A stretch of 64,000 nucleotides of DNA from Actinoplanes sandaracinus (GTDB lineage: Bacteria > Actinomycetota > Actinomycetes > Mycobacteriales > Micromonosporaceae): positions 1 through 64,000 of the forward strand of contig NZ_JASCTH010000028.1 in the NCBI RefSeq assembly GCF_030009775.1. The letters are read 5' to 3'. The notes beneath the pieces were generated by a model, which searched no databases, was not told the origin of the DNA, and saw only the letters and a program-made list of their open reading frames with translations. Position 1 is the first letter of the stretch; every line of letters begins with the position of its first letter. Below are positions 33,929 to 43,145 of the stretch, in pieces. The position numbers and the translations under genes are program-made.

Positions 33929-35326
33929 GTGACGACTGACGAGAGTGGCTTCCGCATCGAACGCGACACGATGGGCGAGGTGCGGGTGCCCGCCGCCGCC
34001 CTGTGGCGCGCCCAGACCCAGCGCGCCGTGGAGAACTTCCCGATCTCCGGCCGCGGCCTGGAACCGTCCCACATCCGGGCGCTCGCCCGCATCAAGGGCG
34101 CTGCCGCCCGGGTCAACGCGAGCCTCGGAGTCCTGGAGAAGGACCTGGCCGAGTCGATCGCGACCGCCGCGGCCCATGTCGCCGCCGGCGGTTACGACGA
34201 CCAGTTCCCGGTCGACGTCTTCCAGACCGGCTCCGGCACCTCGTCCAACATGAACGCCAACGAGGTGATCGCCACTCTGGCCAGCCGTGACCTGGGCCGC
34301 CCGGTGCACCCGAACGACCACGTCAACGCGTCGCAGTCGTCCAACGACGTCTTCCCCTCCTCGATCCACGTCGCCGCCACCGAGGCGGTCGGCCGCGATC
34401 TCATCCCGGCGCTGGAGCACCTCGCCGCGGCACTGCACGGGAAGGCCGTCGCCTGGAGCGAGGTGGTCAAGAGCGGCCGCACGCACCTCATGGACGCCAC
34501 CCCGGTCACCCTGGGGCAGGAATTCTCCGGGTACGCCCGGCAGGTCACCAACGGTGTCGAGCGTCTCACCGCCACCCTGCCCCGGCTGGGTGAGCTCCCG
34601 CTCGGCGGCACCGCGGTCGGCACCGGGGTGAACACGCCGCCCGGGTTCGCCGCGGCGGTGATCAGGCTGCTCGCCGACGAGACCGGCCTGCCGCTGACCG
34701 AGGCCCGCGATCACTTCGAGGCGCAGGGCGCCCGGGACGCGCTGGTCGAGGTGTCCGGCCAGCTGCGGGTGGTGGCCGCCGGCCTCTACAAGATCGCCAA
34801 CGACATCCGGTGGATGGGCTCCGGGCCCCGCGCCGGCCTGCGGGAGCTGCGCCTGCCCGACCTGCAGCCCGGTTCGTCGATCATGCCGGGCAAGGTGAAC
34901 CCGGTGGTGCCCGAGGCAGTGCGCCAGGTCGCCGCGCAGGTCATCGGCAACGACGCCACGGTCGCCTTCGCCGGCACCCAGGGCGATTTCGAACTCAACG
35001 TGATGCTCCCGGTGATGGCCCGTAACGTGCTGGAGTCGATCCGCCTGCTGGCCGCGGTGTCCAGGCTGTTCGCCGACCGCTGCATCGACGGCCTGGAGGC
35101 CGACGAGGAGATCACCCGGGGTTACGCCGAGGGGTCACCGTCGATCGTCACCCCGCTCAACCGCCACCTCGGGTACGACGAGGCTGCCGCGATCGCGAAG
35201 CAGGCGCTCGCGTCGGGCCGGACCATCCGCGAAGTGGTGATCGAGCGTGGCCACGTCGCGAACGGCACGCTCACCGAGGCCCAGTTGGACGAAGCACTCG
35301 ACGTCCTCCGGATGACGCGTCCCTGA
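33929..35326 (+). CDS. fumC: class II fumarate hydratase FumC
   Basis: Iron-independent fumarase of 465 residues, matching the family length. Signature GSSIMPGKVNP is present, with the catalytic SGRTHLMDATP and TGSGTSSNMNANEV segments. GTG 33929 with an upstream GAGAGGA ribosome site was chosen. Nineteen bases separate it from the SARP gene. It and the class I enzyme are isofunctional. Confidence 0.95.
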   Translation: MTTDESGFRIERDTMGEVRVPAAALWRAQTQRAVENFPISGRGLEPSHIRALARIKGAAARVNASLGVLEKDLAESIATAAAHVAAGGYDDQFPVDVFQTGSGTSSNMNANEVIATLASRDLGRPVHPNDHVNASQSSNDVFPSSIHVAATEAVGRDLIPALEHLAAALHGKAVAWSEVVKSGRTHLMDATPVTLGQEFSGYARQVTNGVERLTATLPRLGELPLGGTAVGTGVNTPPGFAAAVIRLLADETGLPLTEARDHFEAQGARDALVEVSGQLRVVAAGLYKIANDIRWMGSGPRAGLRELRLPDLQPGSSIMPGKVNPVVPEAVRQVAAQVIGNDATVAFAGTQGDFELNVMLPVMARNVLESIRLLAAVSRLFADRCIDGLEADEEITRGYAEGSPSIVTPLNRHLGYDEAAAIAKQALASGRTIREVVIERGHVANGTLTEAQLDEALDVLRMTRP

Positions 35327-35349
35327 GTGCAGGCCGGTACCCTTGTACG

Positions 35350-36765
35350 GTGACTCTGCGCTTGTACGACACCGCGACCCGATCGGTCCGGGACTTCGTC
35401 CCGATGACGCCCGGTCAGGTGGGGATCTACCTGTGTGGCGTCACCGTGCAGTCTTCCCCGCACATCGGCCATCTCCGTTCCGCCGTCAACTACGACGTGC
35501 TGCGCCGCTGGCTCATGCACACCGGGCTGGAGGTGACGTTCATCCGCAACGTCACCGACGTGGACGACAAGATCCTGCAGAAGTCGGTGGAGCACGGTAA
35601 GCCGTACTGGGCGATCGCCTACGAGAACCGGCTCCGGTTGAGCCGGGACTACACGGCGCTCAACGTGCTGGAGCCCACCTACGAGCCGCTGGCCACCGGG
35701 CACATCACCGAGATGCACGAGCTGATCGAGACGCTGATCGAGCGCGGGCACGCCTATCCGGGCGCCGGCGACTGCGCCGACGTCTACTTCGACGTGCGCT
35801 CCTTCGCCGAGTACGGCGCGCTCTCCGGCCAGAAGCCGGACGACATGCAGAGCGCCGCTGACGCCCCGGTCCGGGACAAGCGCGACCACCGCGACTTCGC
35901 CCTGTGGAAAGGCGTGAAGCCGGAGGAGCCACGCGACGCGTACTGGTCGTCCCCGTGGGGCCGGGGCCGTCCGGGCTGGCACATCGAGTGCTCGGCGATG
36001 GCCCGGCGCTACCTCGGCGACGAGTTCGACATCCACGGCGGCGGTCTGGACCTGACCTTCCCGCACCACGAGAACGAGCTGGCCCAGTCCAAGGCGGCCG
36101 GTCTGGGCTTCGCCCGGTTCTGGGTGCACCACGCGCTGCTCAACCTGGGCGACTCCAAGATGAGCAAGTCGCTGGGCAACGTCATCGATCTGGACTCGGT
36201 CGTCGAGGGCGGGGTCCGGCAGGTCGAGTTGCGTTACTACCTGGGCAGCCCGCACTATCGCTCCCGGATCGACTATTCCGACGAGGCGCTGAAAGAGGCC
36301 GCGGTCGCCTACCGGCGGATCGAGGGCTTCGTGCACCGCGCGGCCGAGGTGGTCGGCCCGGGCCGGCCCAAGCAGGTGCCGCCGGCCTTCGCCGACGCGA
36401 TGAACGACGATCTGAACACGTCAGCGGCGCTGGCGATCGTGCACGACACCGTGCGGGAGGGCAACACCGCCCTGGCCGCCGGGGACGAGCCGGCCATCCG
36501 GGGCGCGCTCACCGCGGTCCGGGCCATGCTCGGTGTGCTCGGCCTCGACCCGTTCGACGAGAAGTGGAGCGGCGGCGAGGGTGGCAACGACCTGAAGCCG
36601 GTCGTCGACTCGCTGGTCGCGCTGGCACTGGAACAGCGGGCGCAGGCCCGCACACGTAAGGACTGGGTGGCCGCCGACTCGGTGCGCGACCAGCTCAAGA
36701 ACGCGGGTATTCAGGTGGAGGACACTCCGGCCGGGCCGCGATGGACGGTAGGAGAACAGCACTGA
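35350..36765 (+). CDS. cysS: cysteinyl-tRNA synthetase
   Basis: Class I aminoacyl-tRNA synthetase of 471 residues. The HIGH motif is PHIGHLRS, the KMSKS loop is SKMSKSLGN, and the metal-binding signature is GGGLDLTFPHHENE. GTG start at 35350. Its TGA overlaps the start of rlmB (TGATG), an arrangement kept in many actinobacteria. Confidence 0.96.
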   Translation: MTLRLYDTATRSVRDFVPMTPGQVGIYLCGVTVQSSPHIGHLRSAVNYDVLRRWLMHTGLEVTFIRNVTDVDDKILQKSVEHGKPYWAIAYENRLRLSRDYTALNVLEPTYEPLATGHITEMHELIETLIERGHAYPGAGDCADVYFDVRSFAEYGALSGQKPDDMQSAADAPVRDKRDHRDFALWKGVKPEEPRDAYWSSPWGRGRPGWHIECSAMARRYLGDEFDIHGGGLDLTFPHHENELAQSKAAGLGFARFWVHHALLNLGDSKMSKSLGNVIDLDSVVEGGVRQVELRYYLGSPHYRSRIDYSDEALKEAAVAYRRIEGFVHRAAEVVGPGRPKQVPPAFADAMNDDLNTSAALAIVHDTVREGNTALAAGDEPAIRGALTAVRAMLGVLGLDPFDEKWSGGEGGNDLKPVVDSLVALALEQRAQARTRKDWVAADSVRDQLKNAGIQVEDTPAGPRWTVGEQH

Positions 36766-37892
36766 TGCCAGGAAATTCCTTCAACGCGAGCCGGCGTTCC
36801 ACCTCGAAGAAGGGCGCCACGGCGGGTTCGGGCGGTAAGAATCGCTCCGGGCTCAAGGGTCGAGGCAAGACCCTGCCCGCCGACGAGCGGCCGTGGCACA
36901 AGGGTTACTCGGGCTCGGAGAAGCTGCCCGAGAAGACCGCCCGTAAGCAGGACAAGGAGCGCCGGGCCGCGGCCGCCGAGGGCCGCGCGCCCAAGGTCGG
37001 CATCCCCGGCTCCAAGGACACCACCTGGGGCCGTGGCGGCGGTCGTGCCCCCGGCATGACCCGCACCCAGACGTCCCGCGGCGGCGTCCGGGGCACCGGC
37101 CCGCGCGGTCCGCGCATCGCGCCGGGCCGCAAGTCCAACCCGACCAAGGAAGGTCCCGAGCTGCTGCTCGGCCGTAACCCGGTGGTGGAGGCGCTGCGCG
37201 CGCTGGTGCCGTCCACCGCGCTCTACGTGGCGCAGGGCATCGACATCGACGATCGGATCAACGAGATCGTCCGCACCGCCGGTGACCGTGGCATCCCGAT
37301 CCTCGAGATCAGCCGCAACGAGCTGGACCGGATGACCGGCGGGGTGCTGCACCAGGGCGTCGGCCTTCAGGTGCCGCCCTTCGCGTACGAGGACTTCGAC
37401 GACCTGGTCAGCGCGGCTCTGGAGCAGACCGCCCCGCTGCTGGTCGCGCTCGACGGCATCACCGACCCGCGCAACCTCGGCGCGGTGATCCGGTCGGTGG
37501 CGGCGTTCGGCGGGCACGGCGTCTTCATGACCGAGCGGCGGGCCGCCGGCATCACCGCGACCGCCTGGCGCACCAGCGCCGGTGCGGCCGCGCGCGTCCC
37601 GGTCTCGCAGGTGGTCAACCTGACCCGGGCGGTCAAGGCGGCGCAGAAAGCCGGCTTCACCGCGATCGGCCTCGACGCCGACGGCGAGACCGACCTCTAC
37701 CAGCTGGAAGCGGCGGTCGGCCCGCTGCTCGTGGTGGTCGGCTCCGAGGGGCGCGGGCTGTCCCGCCTGGTCGGCGAGACCTGCGACCTGCGGGTCAGCA
37801 TCCCGATGGCCTCCGACGTGGAGTCGCTGAACGCCAGCGTGGCGGCAGCGGTCACCCTCGCCGAGGTGAGCCGCCGCCGCCTCCACGGCTAG
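36765..37892 (+). CDS. rlmB: 23S rRNA (guanosine-2'-O)-methyltransferase RlmB
   Basis: SPOUT-class methyltransferase of 375 residues. Motif 1 is NLGAVIRSVAAFG, motif 2 is VVVGSEGRGLSRL, and motif 3 is IPMASDVESLNASVA, forming the trefoil-knot SAM site. A substrate-binding domain (ELLLGRNPVVEAL) precedes it. The first 130 residues are a basic, glycine-rich extension (RSGLKGRGKTLPAD, RGGVRGTGPRGPR) typical of actinobacterial forms and probably RNA-binding. The ATG overlaps the cysS stop, with GGAGAA upstream. Confidence 0.95.
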   Translation: MPGNSFNASRRSTSKKGATAGSGGKNRSGLKGRGKTLPADERPWHKGYSGSEKLPEKTARKQDKERRAAAAEGRAPKVGIPGSKDTTWGRGGGRAPGMTRTQTSRGGVRGTGPRGPRIAPGRKSNPTKEGPELLLGRNPVVEALRALVPSTALYVAQGIDIDDRINEIVRTAGDRGIPILEISRNELDRMTGGVLHQGVGLQVPPFAYEDFDDLVSAALEQTAPLLVALDGITDPRNLGAVIRSVAAFGGHGVFMTERRAAGITATAWRTSAGAAARVPVSQVVNLTRAVKAAQKAGFTAIGLDADGETDLYQLEAAVGPLLVVVGSEGRGLSRLVGETCDLRVSIPMASDVESLNASVAAAVTLAEVSRRRLHG

Positions 37893-37898
37893 GCCTTT

Positions 37899-39020
37899 TC
37901 AGAAGTAGGCGCGCAGGCGGTTGCCATCCGTGAGGAAGAGGCGGCCGCCTGCCACCGCCGGCGGATAATTCTGGTCGCTCGGCATGCCGCCCTTCTTCGC
38001 CTGGCCGGTGGTGGCGTCGACGATCGACAGCGCTGAACCCAGGCCGGACGGGCTGTACAGCAACTGGCCGGCCCGCACCGGCTGGCCGGCCGCGTCCGGC
38101 AGGTGCACTGACCAGAGCTTCTTCCCGGTTCGCGCGTCCAGGGTGATGACACTGCGGTAACGCGGAAAGTAGACGAACCTGTCGTCGGCGGTGACCGAGG
38201 GCGCCGGCCAGGTGGACTCCCAGGCCCGGTTGCCGTTCGCCGAGTCGATCGCGGCCAGCCCGCCGCCCAGGCCACGGATGTAGAAGCGGGAGCCGCTCGG
38301 GTTGCTGCCGACGGCGTACCAGTCCTGCGGCGTGCGCCAGATGGTCGTGCCGGTCTTGACGTCGACCGCCCGCGACCCCTCGCCCTCGGTGCGCAGCAGC
38401 AGCCGCCCGTTGGCCGACAGCAGGCCGTCCCCCCGGGTGCCGAACAGCTTCCACAGCCGGGCGCCCGTGGCCAGCCGGTGCGCGACCGTCGACGTCTCGA
38501 AGTCGGGCCGGGTGTCCACCACGATCACACCCCGGTCGACGATCATGTCCTGAGTGGGCGCGCCGAGCGGGATCTCCCAGAGCCGGGCGCCGGTGGCGGC
38601 ACGGAACGCGGTCAGGAAGCTGTGCTGGTTGTCGCACGCGTAGGTGAGGGTCGCCAGCAGGCCGTCGGCGAGGGCCATCCGGGTGACACCACGGCGCTTC
38701 AGATCCACGTGCCAGCGCCGGTCGCCGGTCGCCGGGTCGTACGCTCCAATGCCGCCGGGGTCACTGGTGAACACGTGGCCGTACCCGGCGAGGGGTTCCC
38801 GGCCGACCTCGCACTCCGGGGATCCGTGGGTGGGGATCTCCCAGCGGAGGGCCACCGCGTCGACCGTCGCGCCGGTCAGCCGGCTCTCCACCGGATTGTA
38901 GAAGGTCAGACCCGGGCCGTACCCGGTCTGTGCCCACTCCGAAGCGGGAGCCGGAGCCGGCGCGGGCGGGGTGGGCAGACCGAGTGCCGCGGTGAGAGCG
39001 GCTATCAGGAAGGAGTTCAC
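37899..39020 (-). CDS. secreted PQQ-like beta-propeller protein
   Basis: The 373-residue precursor has a short signal peptide (NSFLIAALTAALGLPTPPAPA). The mature part is made of propeller repeats (YDPATGDRRWHVDLK, LATGARLWKLFG, DARTGKKLWSVHLP). Compared with the other propellers in the window it lacks a membrane anchor. It is the last gene of a minus-strand run that includes the tyrosinase gene, with an 87-base gap. Convergent with rlmB, with only six bases between stop codons. Confidence 0.82.
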   Translation of the reverse strand: MNSFLIAALTAALGLPTPPAPAPAPASEWAQTGYGPGLTFYNPVESRLTGATVDAVALRWEIPTHGSPECEVGREPLAGYGHVFTSDPGGIGAYDPATGDRRWHVDLKRRGVTRMALADGLLATLTYACDNQHSFLTAFRAATGARLWEIPLGAPTQDMIVDRGVIVVDTRPDFETSTVAHRLATGARLWKLFGTRGDGLLSANGRLLLRTEGEGSRAVDVKTGTTIWRTPQDWYAVGSNPSGSRFYIRGLGGGLAAIDSANGNRAWESTWPAPSVTADDRFVYFPRYRSVITLDARTGKKLWSVHLPDAAGQPVRAGQLLYSPSGLGSALSIVDATTGQAKKGGMPSDQNYPPAVAGGRLFLTDGNRLRAYF

Positions 39021-39107
39021 GCAAGATCAACGATTGGAGGCGAGATCGATGATGCGAAGCGCGCTCCCGCCACCCGGGGACGATCCGGGTGGCGGAAAAA
39101 CGGTGAA

Positions 39108-39929
39108 TCAGGCGTACGTGTAGGTGTTCCTGTGGTCGAGTACGGTGGCCGGCGTGACGCCCGTCCACGGCTGCATCGTCTCGTTCAGGTCCACCACACC
39201 GGGCGTGCCGGCGGCCGGCAGGTAACGGCTGCTGTCGAAGCCCCAGCGGGTCTGCCACTGCGACCACAGCCGGTCGATGTTGCAGTGGTGCAGCCAGAAG
39301 ACCGGATCGTTCGGCGAGTCCTGCTGACCCATGTGACCGCCCACCCAGACATGCGCCGAGTTGTGCAGGTTGGGGGTCTGCCAGCCCTCCATCCGGTTGC
39401 GCATGCCGCTGGTGGCGGAGCTGTTCCACGGCGCGGCGTCGTACGCCGAGATGCCCAGCACCGAGGTGACCTGGGCGGCGGTCGGCAGAGTGTTGCTGCC
39501 CATGGCCCGGCGCAGCGACGTCGACGACGACGCGCTGGCGGTGATGCGCCAGTTGGCGGAGCCGGCGAACGGGCCGGTGGTGACCGGGCCGTTCCCGCCG
39601 GAGCCGTTGCCGCCCATGAGGTCGGCGGTGAACGGCGCACCGGTGATGCTGCGGTCCACGGTCCAGTCCCAGTACGGAATCGAGACCGTGGCGTCGAAGG
39701 CCTGCAGAGCCCGCTCGAACTCGATCAGGTACTGCCGGTGCCACGGCAGGAAAGACGGCGACCGGTGGGCGTACTGGATGCCGCCGACGCTCGCGAAGTA
39801 GGTCATGTGTGTGGTGACGAACCAGTCGTAGTTGCGACCGGTGGTCTGCGCCTTCAACCGCTTGACGGCGGCGACGAAGGCCGCCTTCTCGCCGCTGGTC
39901 AGGTTACGTGCGCTCTTACGTACGCCCAT
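39108..39929 (-). CDS. melC2: tyrosinase (type 3 copper protein)
   Basis: Oxidises monophenols and diphenols to quinones, the first step of melanin formation. The 273-residue protein has both copper sites: His41, His55 and His64 (CuA, with SPSFLPWHRQYL) and His189, His193 and His215 (CuB, with HNSAHVWVGG and DPVFWLHHCNIDRLW). Spacing matches Streptomyces tyrosinases. It has no signal peptide of its own; the MelC1-type helper encoded just upstream carries a Tat signal and should assist copper loading and export. Confidence 0.93.
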   Translation of the reverse strand: MGVRKSARNLTSGEKAAFVAAVKRLKAQTTGRNYDWFVTTHMTYFASVGGIQYAHRSPSFLPWHRQYLIEFERALQAFDATVSIPYWDWTVDRSITGAPFTADLMGGNGSGGNGPVTTGPFAGSANWRITASASSSTSLRRAMGSNTLPTAAQVTSVLGISAYDAAPWNSSATSGMRNRMEGWQTPNLHNSAHVWVGGHMGQQDSPNDPVFWLHHCNIDRLWSQWQTRWGFDSSRYLPAAGTPGVVDLNETMQPWTGVTPATVLDHRNTYTYA

Positions 39930-39954
39930 GGGTGTGCCTTTCGAAGGAGCTGGG

Positions 39955-40404
39955 TCAGCGGACGTGGTCGTGTCCGGCGCCGGCCAGAGCGGTGAGCTCC
40001 GTGTCGCCGAGGACGTCGACCGCCCGTTTGGTGAGCTTGAGCAGGCCGTTGGAGTTCCGGTCCGCGTCGATCAGAACGGGCTCGTAGTGGTTGATGGCGC
40101 TGATGTAGCCGATGGTCACGCCGCCACCGGCGGCCGGCAGCTCGATCTCCATGACGGACAGTTTCCGGCCGTTGATGTAGACCTCGTGCGACCTGTTCGG
40201 CCGCTGCCCCCGGGCGCTCAGGGCGGCGACGCCGGTCACGGGGTGCGTGCCCTTGATCTTCTTGCCGCGGTACTCCATCTCGAAGTCGCGCGGGTCCCGC
40301 GCGGCGGCGGGAGTGGCCAGGACCTGGGCGCCGGCGACGCCGGCGACCACGGCAGCGGCGGCGGCTCCGTAACGGAGGGCGTCACGACGGCTCACGGTGG
40401 ACAT
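39955..40404 (-). CDS. melC1: tyrosinase cofactor/chaperone, MelC1-like
   Basis: The 149-residue precursor has a twin-arginine signal (SRRDALRYGAAAAAVVAGVAG). The mature domain has the apotyrosinase-activator pattern SHEVYINGRKLSVMEIE followed by GGVTIGYISAINHYEPV. MelC1 proteins deliver copper to tyrosinase and carry it through the Tat pathway. ATG 40404 was chosen to start just before the Tat motif. It lies 25 bases upstream of the tyrosinase gene. Confidence 0.88.
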   Translation of the reverse strand: MSTVSRRDALRYGAAAAAVVAGVAGAQVLATPAAARDPRDFEMEYRGKKIKGTHPVTGVAALSARGQRPNRSHEVYINGRKLSVMEIELPAAGGGVTIGYISAINHYEPVLIDADRNSNGLLKLTKRAVDVLGDTELTALAGAGHDHVR

Positions 40405-40491
40405 GTGTGCTGTGTTCCTCTTCTGATCGGGGTGGATCGACTCGGGCGGAGTGCCCCGCGGCACGAACGGCCGCGGGGCACCGGTGTCAGC

Positions 40492-40929
40492 TCAGCTGTT
40501 CGCCGCGGGAGTGAAGACGTCGCATTTGCGGCCCTGCTCGGCGCGCTTCACCGTGGTGCCGGTGCACAGGCGCACCTCGGGCTGGAAGCCGCCCCACAGG
40601 AACTCGGACTTGACCGCGAAGTTGGTCTTCCCGGGACGGCACAGGCTGTTGAGAGTGCGCCACTCGATGCCGTCGGCCGGGCCGTTGTACGCGATCTGCA
40701 CGACGGCGCACTGGTTACGGCCGTTCATGGCCAGGGTGCCGTTGACCGCGATCGGCGGAACCGGCCGCTCCGGGATGCTCATCATCCGGTCGTAGGTGCC
40801 GTAGGCGGTGGCCTTGCCTTCGGCGAGCTCGAACGTGTTGTCCGCGGCGAGGGCCGGAGTGGCGGCCAGAGCCACGGCGACACCGGCGCCGGCGAGTACG
40901 CCGAGGGTGCGGCTGACGAACGACTTCAT
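40492..40929 (-). CDS. small secreted protein with four cysteines
   Basis: A 145-residue precursor with a clear signal peptide (SFVSRTLGVLAGAGVAVALA, cleavage after ALA). The mature part of about 115 residues has four cysteines (in RNQCAVVQ, NSLCRPGK, VRLCTGTT and GRKCDVFT), likely two disulfides. ATG 40929 has AGGAG upstream. It lies 87 bases upstream of melC1. No family was recognised; its position suggests co-expression with tyrosinase. Confidence 0.78.
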   Translation of the reverse strand: MKSFVSRTLGVLAGAGVAVALAATPALAADNTFELAEGKATAYGTYDRMMSIPERPVPPIAVNGTLAMNGRNQCAVVQIAYNGPADGIEWRTLNSLCRPGKTNFAVKSEFLWGGFQPEVRLCTGTTVKRAEQGRKCDVFTPAANS

Positions 40930-41070
40930 AAAGTGCTCCTCAATTGTGTCAAGGGCGCGTGGCAGTGCTGCCCGGGAGGTAATCCGGGCAGCACAAAATG
41001 AACTCATGGCAATGCAGATGAACGGGCACCCGAATAGCCCGGGGATGCCCCGGTGGAATGGTGCTGAAGG

Positions 41071-41472
41071 TCAGCGGACGATCAGCGTGTAACTCGGCAC
41101 GAATCCGGTCTGGCAGCGGAATGACACCCAGGCCTTCCGCGCGACGCCGTCGGCGCCGACCTTGTTGCACTCGGCCTGAGCATCGGCCACCTCGTTGAAG
41201 GCGGCCGTGTAGACCACTGTTTCGGTCTCGCGCGGCGCGGTGCGCGCCCGGTGGCTGACAATCAGGTCGTCACCAGCGAAGCCGGAGCGCACGGAGAACG
41301 ACTTCCAGACGCCGGCCTGCTGGCCGGACTGGCCGATGACCGCCGCGCGGCCGAAGTCGTAGGTGCCCAGCAGACCGGTGGTGACCCGGGCCGGCGCGGC
41401 CTGGGCCGCAGCCGGGGCGAGCACGGCCGCGATGGTGCCGGCCAGAATGGCACCACGTGTGATGGAACGCAT
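41071..41472 (-). CDS. small secreted protein with two cysteines
   Basis: A 133-residue precursor with a signal peptide (GAILAGTIAAVLAPAAAQA). The mature domain is beta-rich (GLLGTYDFGRAAVIGQ, DLIVSHRARTA) and ends in a block with two cysteines (AECNKV, SFRCQTGF) before PSYTLIVR. The start is ATG 41472 with AAAGGA upstream. The family was not recognised. First gene of the tyrosinase-containing run after the strong hairpin at 41777. Confidence 0.75.
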   Translation of the reverse strand: MRSITRGAILAGTIAAVLAPAAAQAAPARVTTGLLGTYDFGRAAVIGQSGQQAGVWKSFSVRSGFAGDDLIVSHRARTAPRETETVVYTAAFNEVADAQAECNKVGADGVARKAWVSFRCQTGFVPSYTLIVR

Positions 41473-41930
41473 TATTTCGGTGTCCTTTCCGTAAAGTCCG
41501 GGGGTCTCCCGAGACAAAGTGGACAACCGTGCGGTAAGGATCGTGTCTCCCCGCGCGGCATTACCGAACATACATGAGCCATGCCGTTCGGCAATGGTGG
41601 GGCCGAAGGTCATGTCCGCGCGTTCGTATTGTTCTCGAGTCTGTTGTTTTCGCAGCTGATTTCGGTGCCAAAAATGGCTTACCCCCGCCGAATGGCGGGG
41701 ATGAGCGGCCGCCGAGTGGCCGGATGGCAGCTCGCCGACCGGCCATCCCGGGCCCGCTGTTCGACCCGAATGAAAGCGAGGGTCAGATCCGTCCACCCGG
41801 ACGGATCTGACCCTCGAAAACGTTTAAAAGTAGTGTCTCGGTATTAGCCGTATATGTCGCTCAGAGTGGCCACTTCGGACCCGGCATCGAGGCCGCGAAC
41901 GCCGCGAGTTCCCGGCCGGCGTGCCGTCTC
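41473..41930. other. intergenic region between hydrolase and small secreted protein genes
   Basis: No gene was seen. It has a very strong hairpin (41777-41816). The 41470-41700 part is less GC-rich than its surroundings and probably carries the promoter of the run of genes that follows on the minus strand. Confidence 0.55.
41777..41816 (-). terminator. strong hairpin, probable terminator
   Basis: A perfect 18-bp stem (first arm CGAGGGTCAGATCCGTCC) with loop ACCC. It sits 115 bases beyond the stop of the minus-strand hydrolase gene and before the next minus-strand gene. On the minus strand it is followed by CTTTCATTC, a weak T tract. Confidence 0.65.
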
Positions 41931-43061
41931 CTACCCGGCGAGGTGCTTCCGGGCGAAGGCGATGTTGTGGGGCAGTGCCTGCCGCCACACGTTGTGGCCG
42001 GTGGCGTAGTGCCGGTAGGTGACGTCCGCCCGGTGCATCCGCATCTCGGTGACCTGCAGGTCGGTCAGGAACGGGAAGGCCGTCAGGTCGAATCGGCCCT
42101 GGTTCACCAGCACTGGCGCGTCGAAACCGGACACCGGCAGCCTCGTGACGTCGCGCAGCACCGCCGGGAACCGGCCGGTGTTCAGCGGCTTCGCCAGCAT
42201 CTGCCCGATCGACGTGCCCCGCGCCCGGGTGTTCATGTCGAAATAGCACAGCCGATGCGCGTCGTCGACGATCGCGCGGCCGATCGGTGTCAGATAGGCA
42301 TCGAGGTCGAAGTCCGGCCGGGCCGTTTCGAGTCCGGCGAGGATGTAGGAGACGTAGGTCGTGTAGTCCGGCGCGGGCAGCGGGGGAACGTACGGCCCGG
42401 CGATCGGGATGTAGCCCTCGACCTTGGTGGCCGGCGCGTCGGCCATGGCGGCGGCCAGCCGGAGCTCCGGCGCCCGTTCCGCCGCTTTCGCCGCGGTGGC
42501 GAGGGTGGCGTGGCCGCCCTGCGACATGCCGTTCACCACATAGCTGATGGACAGGGCCGGCGCCACCGACCGCGCGGCGCGCACGGAGTCGATCACCGCG
42601 TTGGCTTCCGCGTCGGCGTCCAGATAGGCGTGTGATCCGTCGGACCCGATACCGATGTACTCGGTGGCGACGAAGGCGAAACCCGCCTCGATCCACGGGG
42701 TCACGACATTGACGTCCGCCGGGGCCGCCCCGTAGTCGTCGGTGTAGGCGCAGTCGTCGCCGAGCCCGGCCGTGACGTGGGCGTTGGCCAGGATCGGCCA
42801 GCCGCCCGCCGGCGCCGTGCCGGTGGGCACGTAGATGGTGGCGAGCGCGTGGCGTGGCTGGTCGAGCGAGTCGCGAGTCCAGTACTTGATCGACATCGCG
42901 GTGCTTCCGGGTGCTTCCTTGCCCGGGAGCGGCGTCGACGCGATCACCGAGCCGGGAGCGCCGCCCGGCTCGGCGGCCGCCGCCGGAACGGGCAGCCCGA
43001 GAGCCAGCAGCGGGCCGATCGCCAGGGGCATGATGCGGCGAAGGGAAGGCATCGACATCAC
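41931..43061 (-). CDS. secreted lipase-like alpha/beta hydrolase
   Basis: A 376-residue precursor with a signal peptide (PLAIGPLLALGLPVPAAAA). The alpha/beta hydrolase nucleophile elbow is GMSQGGHA. A late His in YATGHNVW and an Asp in NQGRFDLT are candidates for the rest of the triad. The overall pattern is that of the secretory lipase (LIP) family. The near-consensus IdeR box 85 bases upstream suggests repression by iron. ATG 43061 is used; ATG 43055 is equally possible. Confidence 0.82.
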   Translation of the reverse strand: MMSMPSLRRIMPLAIGPLLALGLPVPAAAAEPGGAPGSVIASTPLPGKEAPGSTAMSIKYWTRDSLDQPRHALATIYVPTGTAPAGGWPILANAHVTAGLGDDCAYTDDYGAAPADVNVVTPWIEAGFAFVATEYIGIGSDGSHAYLDADAEANAVIDSVRAARSVAPALSISYVVNGMSQGGHATLATAAKAAERAPELRLAAAMADAPATKVEGYIPIAGPYVPPLPAPDYTTYVSYILAGLETARPDFDLDAYLTPIGRAIVDDAHRLCYFDMNTRARGTSIGQMLAKPLNTGRFPAVLRDVTRLPVSGFDAPVLVNQGRFDLTAFPFLTDLQVTEMRMHRADVTYRHYATGHNVWRQALPHNIAFARKHLAG

Positions 43062-43145
43062 TCGTTTCTATCGGCGGGGAGGCTGATCCCGCGACCGCCG
43101 GACATCTCCGGTCGTGGCGGCGAGCCACGCCGAGAGCCGGCATTG

